A stretch of 64,000 nucleotides of DNA, taken from positions 1 to 64,000 of the forward strand of contig NZ_JASLDS010000045.1 in the NCBI RefSeq assembly GCF_030151385.1, given 5' to 3'. The notes below the pieces were generated by a model. It was given only the letters and a program-made list of their open reading frames with translations, did not search any database and was not told where the DNA came from. The translations under genes were made by a program, and so were the position numbers. Below are positions 1-7,976 of the stretch, piece after piece; the first letter of the stretch is position 1, and each line of letters opens with the position of its first letter. This stretch comes from Soonwooa sp. Lineage in GTDB: Bacteria; Bacteroidota; Bacteroidia; Flavobacteriales; Weeksellaceae.

Positions 1-7
1 AGTAAAA

Positions 8-1468
8 ATGTCTATTCATAACAAAATTGTTGAACAAGCCATCACTTTTGATGATGTTCTTCTCATCCCTTCTTACTCAGAAGTTTTACCGAATCAGGTA
101 TCTTTAAAATCTAGACTTACAGACAAAATCACGCTTAATGCTCCAATCGTTTCTGCAGCGATGGACACTGTGACAGAAGCAGATTTAGCAATTGCTTTAG
201 CAAGAGTTGGCGGTTTAGGATTTATCCACAAAAATATGACGATCGCTGAGCAGGCTGCACAAGTTAATCGTGTAAAACGTTCAGAAAACGGCATGATTTC
301 CGATCCTGTAACCTTGTCAAAAGACCATACTTTGGGACAAGCTAAAGATTTGATGTCAAAATACAAAATCTCTGGACTTCCTGTTGTTGACGCTGACGGA
401 ATCTTGATTGGAATTATCACAAACCGTGATGTTAAATATCAGGAAAACCTTGACATGAAAGTCGCTGAGATCATGACAAGCGAAAACCTTATCACGTCTG
501 ATAAAAATACGAACTTAGAAAAAGCTAAAGAAATTCTTCTTAAAAATCGTGTTGAAAAATTACCGATTGTTGACAAGAAAAATAAATTGGTTGGTCTGAT
601 TACCATTAAAGATATCGACAATCAAATGGAATATCCCAATGCTAACAAAGACGAAAACGGTCGCCTAATTGTTGGTGCTGGTGTTGGTGTTGGCGAAGAT
701 ACTATGGATCGCGTTAAAGCACTTGTTGCTGCAGGCGTTGACATTGTTGCGATTGATTCGGCACACGGTCATTCTAAAGGTGTTCTTGACAAAATTTCTG
801 AAATTAAAAAAGCTTATCCTAACCTAGACATCGTTGGTGGAAACATCGTAACTGCCGAAGCTGCAAAAGATTTGATAAAAGCTGGCGCTAATGTTCTTAA
901 AGTTGGAGTTGGTCCCGGATCGATTTGTACAACACGTGTTGTAGCTGGTGTTGGTGTTCCTCAACTTTCTGCAATCTATAATGTGTACGAATATGCTAAA
1001 AAGAAAAATGTTGCCGTTATTGCGGATGGAGGCATCAAGCTTTCTGGTGATATCGTAAAAGCGATTGCTAGTGGAGCAAGTGCTGTAATGTTGGGTTCTC
1101 TTTTGGCAGGAACTGAAGAAGCACCTGGTGAAGAAATTATCTTCCAAGGTAGAACTTTCAAATCTTATCAAGGTATGGGAAGTCTTTCTGCAATGAAACG
1201 TGGCGGTAAGGAGCGTTACTTCCAAAGTGAAGCTAAAAAATTCGTACCAGAAGGTATCGAGGGACGTGTACCTTACAAAGGAAAATTGGAAGATGTTATT
1301 TTCCAATTAACTGGTGGTCTTCGTGCTGGTATGGGATATTGTGGTGCTAAAGATATTGAAACTTTACAAAAAGAGTCTAAAATGGTAATGATTACAGGAA
1401 GTGGTCTTAAAGAATCACATCCTCACGATGTTATCATCACACAAGAAGCGCCTAACTATTCTTTATAA
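8..1468 (+). CDS. guaB: IMP dehydrogenase
   Basis: Oxidises IMP to XMP with NAD+, the committed step of GMP synthesis in the cytoplasm. The 486 residues match the usual bacterial IMPDH length. The TIM barrel is interrupted by two CBS domains at about residues 95-205. The catalytic loop GPGSICTTRVVAGVG carries the nucleophilic cysteine at residue 307, and the flap region with YKGKLEDV is present near the C-terminus. The ATG is seven bases from the window edge, so the promoter is outside. A strong hairpin terminator follows at 1493-1520, so it is probably the last gene of its transcript. Confidence 0.98.
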   Translation: MSIHNKIVEQAITFDDVLLIPSYSEVLPNQVSLKSRLTDKITLNAPIVSAAMDTVTEADLAIALARVGGLGFIHKNMTIAEQAAQVNRVKRSENGMISDPVTLSKDHTLGQAKDLMSKYKISGLPVVDADGILIGIITNRDVKYQENLDMKVAEIMTSENLITSDKNTNLEKAKEILLKNRVEKLPIVDKKNKLVGLITIKDIDNQMEYPNANKDENGRLIVGAGVGVGEDTMDRVKALVAAGVDIVAIDSAHGHSKGVLDKISEIKKAYPNLDIVGGNIVTAEAAKDLIKAGANVLKVGVGPGSICTTRVVAGVGVPQLSAIYNVYEYAKKKNVAVIADGGIKLSGDIVKAIASGASAVMLGSLLAGTEEAPGEEIIFQGRTFKSYQGMGSLSAMKRGGKERYFQSEAKKFVPEGIEGRVPYKGKLEDVIFQLTGGLRAGMGYCGAKDIETLQKESKMVMITGSGLKESHPHDVIITQEAPNYSL

Positions 1469-1492
1469 ACTAAAGATTTAGATAAAACAATT

Positions 1493-1520
1493 AAGCTGTC
1501 CTCTGTGGCAGCTTTTTTTT
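1493..1520 (+). terminator. Rho-independent terminator after guaB
   Basis: Eight-pair stem AAGCTGTC / GGCAGCTT with loop CTCTGT, followed by a run of T, 25 bases after the guaB stop. Confidence 0.85.
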
Positions 1521-1645
1521 GTTATTAAACTTTTTTAAAAGTGAAATTTGATTTAAAGTAAAACTTATTTCTGTAATTTTAAACTTTATAAAACTGCTGG
1601 TTTTACTTTCTTTAAAAAGCCCAAATCAAAACTATTTTTGAAATT

Positions 1646-2098
1646 ATGTTTAAAATAAAAGCTTATTTTCTTATTGCATTTTTGTTATTATTAGTTGGTT
1701 GTGACATAATGCCTACGAGCTATCCTACATACAGACCCAATTCGGGAACAAGTTCATCTGTTAATGAAAGCCGAGAGTTTGCAGAACTTATTGCAAAAGA
1801 CCAAATCAATAAAAAAGATGAAACAGCACAGGTCCTCACCTATTTGCTTAACAATTCGGATCCCAAGGACAAACAAACAGCTGCGGTTATTACCAACACT
1901 TCGAGTTGTGATATCATTGTAAGATTGATACAATCGGGAACAAACAAAGTTTACAACTTGCCCGTTTCTAAAAATACCAAAAATCAATTCGTTATCGATA
2001 AAGGGAATTATACTTTGAAGTCCAACGTTTGTGGTGCACAATACTATTCTCAAAAAAACATTTCGGATGCACTTGTAATAAGTTTAGGCACGAAGTAA
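1646..2098 (+). CDS. Small lipoprotein, DUF6759-like
   Basis: A 150-residue exported protein. The N-terminus is a lipoprotein signal: a hydrophobic stretch ending in LLLLVGC, with the lipidated cysteine at residue 19. A Ser/Pro/Thr-rich linker follows, then a conserved-looking domain with TSSCDIIVRL and YTLKSNVCGAQYYSQK, where the two cysteines could form a disulfide. This resembles small Chryseobacterium lipoproteins grouped as DUF6759, which is recalled and not searched. Function unknown. It stands alone between the guaB terminator and the hairpin at 2221-2261. Confidence 0.75.
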   Translation: MFKIKAYFLIAFLLLLVGCDIMPTSYPTYRPNSGTSSSVNESREFAELIAKDQINKKDETAQVLTYLLNNSDPKDKQTAAVITNTSSCDIIVRLIQSGTNKVYNLPVSKNTKNQFVIDKGNYTLKSNVCGAQYYSQKNISDALVISLGTK

Positions 2099-2220
2099 TT
2101 TTTTACTTTTTGAAATTAAAGACTGATACTAGGCGATAAATTTCTGTGTACATAATCTGTTTCCAAAACTACTAATTCAAGAAAAATTAAAGAAAATTTG
2201 CACAGAGAATTTATAGCAAC

Positions 2221-2261
2221 AAAAAATCCGACTCAGCGAGCTGAGTCGGATTTACTTTTTT
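2221..2261. terminator. Bidirectional terminator between convergent genes
   Basis: A 13-pair stem (AAATCCGACTCAG / CTGAGTCGGATTT, loop CGAG) with T-rich tails on both strands serves the lipoprotein gene on + and the DUF4407 gene on -. Confidence 0.9.
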
Positions 2262-2272
2262 GAAAAGAAATA

Positions 2273-3322
2273 CTATTCTTGAAATTCAGAATCGTCTTTA
2301 TCGAGATCTCGTTCAAAAACCTTCAATCGATGTTTGCTACTCATATCGCCTTTGGCAATTTTTTCTTTAGCATAAACTTTAAAAGAATGTTCGGTCTTTT
2401 CTAAAAGATAATCATAAGGACCAACATTGGAAATTAGCTTAATCAACACTGGCGAAATCTCGAGACAAATAAACATGCCCATAATAAAACTCGCTGCCAA
2501 AGCAATGATTGCTGAGTTTTTCCCCAACTCATCCAAAGCCTGTAATCGCGCGGCAAAACCATTGAATTTGTCTTCAAAAGTTTCGGTACTTTTACGTTCG
2601 GTTTCAAGGTTGGTGTAGACTTTAGAAATTTCTTTATCGAGATACTCCAAACGCGGCGCGACTTGTTTTTGATAATTTTCTAAATCTTGTCGGCGTTGCT
2701 CTTTTAGTTCGGCTTTACGTTTAGCATTAGGACCATAACCTTCTTTACCGCTGGTAAGTCCAGTTTTGGTACCAAGAATTTCCTTTTCCAATTCTACCGC
2801 TGCCGAATCATAAGAAATTCTGTAAGCTGCAATTTTATCATTAATCTGCTTTTTCTCGGTATCAAATGGTCCAGATTGTTGCAAAATTCTGCCGTTCATT
2901 TCGGCTTGCAATTGTTTTTTATTCCGTTGAATAATCGTGTTAAGTTGCTTGTTGACTTCCTTTTCAAAAATCTTAAGTTCCAAAGGTTTTGCAATGATAA
3001 TGCCTAGAAAAGTTGCCAAAGCCAAACGCGGCAAAGTCATCAACAATTGATGCCACCAACCGACAGTTTTCTTAATCGACGATACAATATAACGGTCGAG
3101 ATTAAAAATCATTAAACCCCACAATAGTCCAAATCCAGCAGCAACCCAATAATCATCAAATACCGTAAAAATGGCATATCCTGCAGACAAGGTTGCAAAG
3201 ATTGCAGTAAACAAAACGATACCACCAATACCCGCAAACTTGTTCCATTCCGAAGGCGTTTTCTTCAAAATATGAATATTGCCTCCCGAGCATAATATTA
3301 AAAAATGTTGTAATCCATTCAT
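2273..3322 (-). CDS. DUF4407 family membrane protein
   Basis: A 349-residue protein with paired hydrophobic segments near residues 30-75 and 90-115, a long charged coiled-coil section (about 120-255, rich in Lys, Glu and Gln) and a further membrane segment near 265-295. This layout and the NLDRYIVSSIKK motif after the second helix fit the DUF4407 family, common in Bacteroidota and of unknown function. The coiled coil probably projects from the inner membrane. It is a single-gene transcript. A perfect 9-bp inverted repeat lies 22-61 bases upstream of its ATG and may be an operator. Confidence 0.85.
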   Translation of the reverse strand: MNGLQHFLILCSGGNIHILKKTPSEWNKFAGIGGIVLFTAIFATLSAGYAIFTVFDDYWVAAGFGLLWGLMIFNLDRYIVSSIKKTVGWWHQLLMTLPRLALATFLGIIIAKPLELKIFEKEVNKQLNTIIQRNKKQLQAEMNGRILQQSGPFDTEKKQINDKIAAYRISYDSAAVELEKEILGTKTGLTSGKEGYGPNAKRKAELKEQRRQDLENYQKQVAPRLEYLDKEISKVYTNLETERKSTETFEDKFNGFAARLQALDELGKNSAIIALAASFIMGMFICLEISPVLIKLISNVGPYDYLLEKTEHSFKVYAKEKIAKGDMSSKHRLKVFERDLDKDDSEFQE

Positions 3323-3344
3323 TGTTAAATCAGTTATTTAGTTC

Positions 3345-3383
3345 ACTATTTGTCAGCACATTCTTTATTTTGTTACAAATAGT
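3345..3383. promoter_or_regulatory. Inverted repeat upstream of the DUF4407 gene
   Basis: ACTATTTGT and ACAAATAGT form a perfect 9-bp inverted repeat separated by 21 bp, just upstream of the ATG at 3322. Two half-sites about three helical turns apart suit a dimeric regulator. The regulator is unknown. Confidence 0.35.
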
Positions 3384-3513
3384 AATAGGCTTAACCAAGT
3401 AGCGAAAAATATGCCAAGACTTTTAATCTTATTTTTAAATTTATCAATGACTTTTCAACAAGCATTCGAAATACTTATTAATAAAGAAAATTTGAAAAAG
3501 TTAGGATCAAAAA

Positions 3514-4086
3514 TTATTTCTCAAGAACGAGATATTGATCGGGAGATTTCAGCGCAAGTATTTTGCCTTGCTGATCTTTGATTTGTGTTGTACTTTTTGG
3601 TGCAAAAGCATTAATAGAACTAGCATCTTGATAAAATTTATTCTTATCAATCGCATATCTATAATGTTTGTTTAGAACTTGGAAACTATTGACATCTGCA
3701 TTTTCAATCTTACTAATTTGCATTCCGCCACTCGTCGGTCGATAATAATAAACATTGTTTTTATCTTTTGCATACCACGAATCCCCAATCTGTTCAAAAC
3801 TATATGCATCAATATCTTGCGAAATCACAGCATTAAAATATTCCACATCTTGCAGCTTCCCATTGACCTCTTTTTGTGCAAAAGTTTTTTCAAACAGGAC
3901 ACCAGTTTTATCTTTATAAAATTGATTTTTGATGTGCATTAGTGCTAGACTATCCGCCAATGCATATTCTACTGGATTCGTTTTTAATTTGGTATCCTTA
4001 GGTTTTGACAAAGAAATACTATCGTCTCCTTGTTTTTTAGAACACCCAACAATTAAAACCAAGAACAAAAATTTCAAACTTTTCAT
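3514..4086 (-). CDS. DKNYY-family lipoprotein
   Basis: A 190-residue lipoprotein. The signal peptide ends in VLIVGC with the lipidated cysteine at residue 15. The body has the short repeats that define the DKNYY family: AKDKNNVYYY near residue 106 and AIDKNKFYQD near residue 145, each a 'D-K-N-x-Y-Y' turn followed by a residue-list strand. The molecular function of DKNYY proteins is not known. It is the last gene of a tight minus-strand operon (gap 6 bp to the YihY gene). A larger DKNYY protein lies at 42446-43828. Confidence 0.8.
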   Translation of the reverse strand: MKSLKFLFLVLIVGCSKKQGDDSISLSKPKDTKLKTNPVEYALADSLALMHIKNQFYKDKTGVLFEKTFAQKEVNGKLQDVEYFNAVISQDIDAYSFEQIGDSWYAKDKNNVYYYRPTSGGMQISKIENADVNSFQVLNKHYRYAIDKNKFYQDASSINAFAPKSTTQIKDQQGKILALKSPDQYLVLEK

Positions 4087-4092
4087 TGAAAA

Positions 4093-5052
4093 CTAGGATT
4101 CAGTTTTATTCGCCAAATCGTCCTCAACAGGGACAATGATGCTATTTTCTTGGTCGCGTAATCGCTTTTCGGCATTCCATTTTGCAAACTTCGACGGTTT
4201 TATCGAGTGGCCTTTCATGTAGGCATAGACTTTTGTAAACTCTGCGCCGAAGAAAATAATTTGACAACTATAATTAACCCACATCATAATAAGAATAACT
4301 GTTCCAGCAGCACCAAAAACCGAGGTCGGCTTGGACAGATCAAAATACATGCTCAACAACATTTTACCAATATTGAATAGCAAAGCGGTTACCACAGCGC
4401 CCATCCACACAGACTTCCACGAGATTTCGACATCGGGCAAAACCTTGAACATAAAAGCAAACAACAAAGTCACCACCAAAAATCCCATAATAAAGTTGGA
4501 AACCTGCATCAAGATATAAGTTTCGATACCGAAATAATGCGTGATAAGATTATTTGCTAAACCCAACAACGAGGATAACACCATACTGATCAACAACAAA
4601 AAAGCAATCACCAAAATCATCCCCAACGAGTTGGCGCGATCCAACAAAAATTTTTGCCAAGCCCGCTTTGGTGCAGATTCGATGTCCCAAAGTTGATTAA
4701 GCGAAGTTTGCATTTGGAAAAACAAAGTCGTCGCACCATAGATTAAAGTCCCGACACCCAAAGCCTTCATCCAGATATTTTGTCGATCAATTACAGCACT
4801 GGTAATAATACTTTCGATACTTCCTGCAACATCTTTGCCCATAATCCCACGAAACTGTGCAGTAATCTCACCGCGAATGGCTTCTTCACCAAAAAAATTT
4901 CCCGCCACCCAAATCACAATAATCAGCAATCCAGGAAGCGAGAAAATCGCATAATAAGCAATACTCGCACTATCTTTGCTCGCAGACGACTTCATCCACT
5001 CGCTGCTGCTTTGTTTCAAAACATTCCAAAAGTCCGAGATTAGCTTTATCAT
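4093..5052 (-). CDS. YihY/BrkB-family inner-membrane protein
   Basis: A 319-residue polytopic protein with about six hydrophobic segments. It has the family hallmarks ASIAYYAIFSLPGLL near the N-terminus, LNQLWDIE after the third segment, and FGAAGTVILIMMWVNYSCQIIFFG-type sequence near residue 245. The YihY/BrkB family was once called ribonuclease BN in error; current evidence points to a membrane protein of unclear transport or envelope role. It sits 3 bp after the gamma carbonic anhydrase gene and 6 bp before the DKNYY gene, so the three are probably cotranscribed. Confidence 0.92.
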   Translation of the reverse strand: MIKLISDFWNVLKQSSSEWMKSSASKDSASIAYYAIFSLPGLLIIVIWVAGNFFGEEAIRGEITAQFRGIMGKDVAGSIESIITSAVIDRQNIWMKALGVGTLIYGATTLFFQMQTSLNQLWDIESAPKRAWQKFLLDRANSLGMILVIAFLLLISMVLSSLLGLANNLITHYFGIETYILMQVSNFIMGFLVVTLLFAFMFKVLPDVEISWKSVWMGAVVTALLFNIGKMLLSMYFDLSKPTSVFGAAGTVILIMMWVNYSCQIIFFGAEFTKVYAYMKGHSIKPSKFAKWNAEKRLRDQENSIIVPVEDDLANKTES

Positions 5053-5055
5053 ATT

Positions 5056-5571
5056 TTAGTCTTTATACCAACCAGAATATTTCACGTAGTTGTCGGCAAT
5101 TCTGTTAATCTCGCCCTCAATCAACTGTTGCGAAACATCTTTCACTTTTTTAGCAGGCACACCAGCCCAGATTTCGCCTTCCCCAATATGTGTATTTGCA
5201 GTAACAACCGCACCTGCAGCAATAATCGAATTACTTTCTACAATGCAATCGTCCATCACAATCGCACCCATCCCAATCAACACATTATCCTTCAGCGTAC
5301 AACCGTGCACAATCGCGTTATGACCGATGGACACGTTATTTCCAATAACCGTCGGACACTTTTGATAAGTACAATGCACCATCGCGTTATCCTGTATATT
5401 CACTTTGTTGCCAATCTTTATCGAGTTAACATCACCACGAATCACCGCATTGTACCACACGCTGCAATCTCTCCCCATTTCTACATCGCCAACAATCGTC
5501 GCCGTCTCCGCCAACCATGTGTTCTCTCCCAATTTGGGCGTCTTTCCTAGAAGTTCTCTAACTATTGCCAT
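5056..5571 (-). CDS. Gamma-class carbonic anhydrase family protein
   Basis: A 171-residue left-handed beta-helix protein built of hexapeptide repeats (for example VGDVEM, AVIRGD, VNIQDN, VSIGHNAIVHG). The histidines of MVHCTY and of IGHNAIVHGC sit where gamma carbonic anhydrases bind their metal between subunits. Members of this family range from true CO2 hydratases to CaiE/PaaY-like proteins, so activity cannot be asserted. It is the first gene of a three-gene minus-strand operon. The ATG at 5571 opens directly onto the conserved MAIVRELLG start. Confidence 0.9.
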   Translation of the reverse strand: MAIVRELLGKTPKLGENTWLAETATIVGDVEMGRDCSVWYNAVIRGDVNSIKIGNKVNIQDNAMVHCTYQKCPTVIGNNVSIGHNAIVHGCTLKDNVLIGMGAIVMDDCIVESNSIIAAGAVVTANTHIGEGEIWAGVPAKKVKDVSQQLIEGEINRIADNYVKYSGWYKD

Positions 5572-5639
5572 TTCTTAATTTTATAATTTTACTTTTATTA
5601 ATAACATTTTTTTAGAAGCCATTTCAAGTCATCATTTTT

Positions 5640-5740
5640 TTAGGAGCTATTTCCCGCTGTCCGCACTCGCTTTTGCAAGCCAAAACAAAGGCCAAATTTT
5701 TGCAAAGAGCTCAAACAAATGCTCCCATCGGGGCTAGAAA
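5640..5740 (+). ncRNA. Structured intergenic element, possible pseudoknot
   Basis: GGAGC (5643-5647) can pair with GCTCC (5721-5725). CCCG (5653-5656) can pair with CGGG (5729-5732) across it, giving an a-b-a'-b' pseudoknot topology. An inner hairpin can form between CTC..TTTTGC (5667-5677) and GCAAAGAG (5702-5709). Local GC content is clearly above the flanks. I recall similar 'AGGAGCTATTTCCCGCT ... CGGGGCTAG' blocks in other flavobacterial intergenic regions, but could not search. Strand and function are unproven. Confidence 0.4.
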
Positions 5741-5861
5741 TTCCGCATCCGTAGAAAAATAACCTTTATAGAAAAAATCAAACAATACATAAAGTCTTAT
5801 TCTTCAAGCATTCATAGATTTTTAGGCTTATTGTCCATTTTTTTCTTCCACCAAATTACGA

Positions 5862-5869
5862 TATTTTTG
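5862..5869 (+). promoter_or_regulatory. Bacteroidota -7 box for nfu
   Basis: TATTTTTG matches TAnnTTTG, 19 bases before the nfu ATG. No TTG sits at the ideal -33 distance, so the call rests on one box. Confidence 0.4.
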
Positions 5870-5888
5870 CATAAGAAAAATCCAGTCT

Positions 5889-6767
5889 ATGAGACAAATT
5901 TTAATAGAACCAACAGAAAACCCTAAAGTCCTAAAGTTTGTAGCAGATTACAACCTTATCCCAGGCTCTTTAGAACTCGATAGAGATTCCGACATTTCGG
6001 AAATCCCATTAGCGCAAGAATTGTTCAACTATCCTTTTGTTAACCGTATTTTTATCACGGCTAACTTTATCGCAGTTGCCAAAGAAGACATTGTAGAATG
6101 GGAACATATTGCCGAAAGTCTTAAAAACGTTATCGAAGACGAACTTCTTGCCAATCCAAGAATCTACCTGCAAAAGAAAAAAGAATTGTACCAAATCTAT
6201 TCTGAAATGACGCCTAATCCAAATGTTATGAAATTCGTTTCTAACAAAATGCTTATGGACGGCTTTTTAGAATGCAAAAATGTACAAGACGCAGAGTTTG
6301 TTCCTTTAGCAAAAGCACTTTTCGAGGAATTCGATTTTGTAAAAGAAGTCTTTATCAGCGACAACTTTGTTGCAGTGACCAAAGATAACCAATACGAGTG
6401 GCATCAGATTATGACACAAGTCCGCTCCAAAGTGGCGGATTATCTACAAGGTGGTGGCGAAATCTCTAATGTAGAACCGCATCCACACGAAAATCCTGTT
6501 CAAAAAATTCTTAACAGAGATTATACTGACAACGAGCAAAAAATCAGCGACATCCTTATGGAATACGTGGCACCAGCCGTTGAAAATGATGGTGGAAAAA
6601 TCTCTCTTATGGAATATGATGAAAGCAACAAAACGGCTAAAATGCTTCTGCAAGGAGCTTGTAGCGGATGTCCGTCATCAACAGCAACGCTTAAAAACGG
6701 TATCGAAAATATTTTAAAACAATTTGTTCCTGACTTAGTAGACAAAGTTGAAGCAGTCAACGGATAA
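5889..6767 (+). CDS. Nfu-type iron-sulfur scaffold with two N-terminal domains
   Basis: A 292-residue Fe-S cluster carrier. Two tandem Nfu/NifU N-terminal domains are visible: residues 1-87 (EPTENPKVLKFV ... NRIFITANFIAVAKED) and about 98-187 (EMTPNPNVMKFV ... KEVFISDNFVAVTKDN). A linker leads to the C-terminal NifU domain with the cluster-binding pair C258 and C261 in GACSGCPSS. Most Nfu proteins carry one N-terminal domain, so the duplication is a lineage feature. It would deliver 4Fe-4S clusters to apoproteins; two aconitases that need them are in this window. hemH follows after 38 bp but has its own -7 box. Confidence 0.92.
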   Translation: MRQILIEPTENPKVLKFVADYNLIPGSLELDRDSDISEIPLAQELFNYPFVNRIFITANFIAVAKEDIVEWEHIAESLKNVIEDELLANPRIYLQKKKELYQIYSEMTPNPNVMKFVSNKMLMDGFLECKNVQDAEFVPLAKALFEEFDFVKEVFISDNFVAVTKDNQYEWHQIMTQVRSKVADYLQGGGEISNVEPHPHENPVQKILNRDYTDNEQKISDILMEYVAPAVENDGGKISLMEYDESNKTAKMLLQGACSGCPSSTATLKNGIENILKQFVPDLVDKVEAVNG

Positions 6768-6776
6768 TCTTTTAAA

Positions 6777-6784
6777 TATATTTG
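6777..6784 (+). promoter_or_regulatory. Bacteroidota -7 box for hemH
   Basis: TATATTTG is a full match to TAnnTTTG, 21 bases before the proposed TTG start of hemH and after the nfu stop. Confidence 0.45.
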
Positions 6785-6805
6785 CAAACCTTTTAATACA
6801 AAAAA

Positions 6806-7867
6806 TTGAATACCAATACTACTCAACCAAAAGCCAACAAAAAAGGAATCCTCCTCGTTAATCTAGGTTCGCCAAAGTCAACTTCTGTTGCAGATGTCAA
6901 AGACTATCTCGACGAGTTTTTGATGGACGAACGTGTTATCGATTATCGCTGGATTGGTCGTGCGCTTTTGGTGCAAGGTATTATCCTGAAAACACGTCCT
7001 GCAAAATCTGCCGAAGCCTACAAAACGGTTTGGACAGAGCAAGGTTCACCTTTGATTGTCATAACAGAACAAATCAAAGAAAAGCTTCAAAAGCAGGTTG
7101 ATGTTCCTGTAGAAATCGGAATGCGATATGCAGAACCTAGCATCGAAACTGGTATTCAAAAACTGGTTGACCAAGGCATTTCGGAGATTGTTTTGTTTCC
7201 TTTGTATCCGCAATATGCGATGAGTACGACAGAAACGGTTATCGAAAAAGCAGAAAGCGTTCGCAAGAAAAAATTTCCGAATGTAAAAATCAATTACATT
7301 CAGCCGTTTTATAATCGTGAAGATTATGTAACTTGTTTAGCAGAAAGTATTCGTGAAAAATTGCCGACTAATTTTGATGCCTTGCAGTTTTCTTACCACG
7401 GTGTTCCAGAAAGACATCTTTATAAAACCGACCCTTCTAACACATGCAAAATTGATGATGCCAACTGCATCAACAGCCAAGTAGAAACGCACAATGCTTA
7501 TTGCTACAGACACCAATGTTACAAAACAACCGAACTGGTGATTGAAAAATTGGGTATTCCGAAAGAGAAAGTGATTGTAAGTTTCCAATCGCGTTTGGGA
7601 AAAGACAAATGGGTTGAGCCTTACACCGATGAGACTTTCGAAAGCATTCCTAAAAAGGGAATTAAAAACATTGCGGTAGTTTGTCCAGCTTTCGTGTCCG
7701 ATTGTTTGGAAACTTTGGAAGAAATCTCGGTGGAGGGAAAAGAAGAATTCTTACATGCTGGTGGCGAAAATTTCCATTACATACCTTGTCTTAATGACGA
7801 AGACCAGTGGATTAATGTTGTTAAAACTTTGTGTGAAGAAAAACTTAATCAATTTTATTTGGTTTAA
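6806..7867 (+). CDS. hemH: Ferrochelatase
   Basis: Inserts Fe2+ into protoporphyrin IX to make haem. The 353 residues fit the family: GILLVNLGSP at the N-terminus, FPLYPQYAMSTT, the catalytic histidine in FSYHGVPERH, and the conserved glutamate in CPAFVSDCLETLEEI. Several cysteines follow the histidine (CKIDDANC, CYRHQC). The start is TTG: an in-frame TAA lies at 6794-6796, no ATG occurs between it and the conserved core, and the next in-frame ATG would delete essential sequence. A terminator follows at 7893-7917. Confidence 0.96.
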   Translation: MNTNTTQPKANKKGILLVNLGSPKSTSVADVKDYLDEFLMDERVIDYRWIGRALLVQGIILKTRPAKSAEAYKTVWTEQGSPLIVITEQIKEKLQKQVDVPVEIGMRYAEPSIETGIQKLVDQGISEIVLFPLYPQYAMSTTETVIEKAESVRKKKFPNVKINYIQPFYNREDYVTCLAESIREKLPTNFDALQFSYHGVPERHLYKTDPSNTCKIDDANCINSQVETHNAYCYRHQCYKTTELVIEKLGIPKEKVIVSFQSRLGKDKWVEPYTDETFESIPKKGIKNIAVVCPAFVSDCLETLEEISVEGKEEFLHAGGENFHYIPCLNDEDQWINVVKTLCEEKLNQFYLV

Positions 7868-7892
7868 AAAAAAAGTAAACTTAGTATATAAA

Positions 7893-7917
7893 AACCTCAG
7901 AAATTCTGAGGTTTTTT
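7893..7917 (+). terminator. Rho-independent terminator after hemH
   Basis: Stem AACCTCAG / CTGAGGTT with loop AAATT, followed by six T, 26 bases past the hemH stop. Confidence 0.88.
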
Positions 7918-7976
7918 CGTTTTGTTAAATAGCATTAAAAACAAAAATATTATCTTCGAAAAGCTAAAACACTTAT

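Larger units (their letters stand above)
5572..5888. other. Divergent intergenic region (317 bp)
   Basis: No gene seen. It separates the minus-strand carbonic anhydrase operon from nfu on +. It contains the structured element at 5640-5740 and a -7 box for nfu at 5862-5869. Confidence 0.6.

Noticed and set aside
824..1306. 160-residue open frame antisense to guaB
   Set aside because: It lies wholly opposite the well-supported guaB gene, with unusual composition (many Ser, Thr, Phe, Asn) and no recognisable domain.
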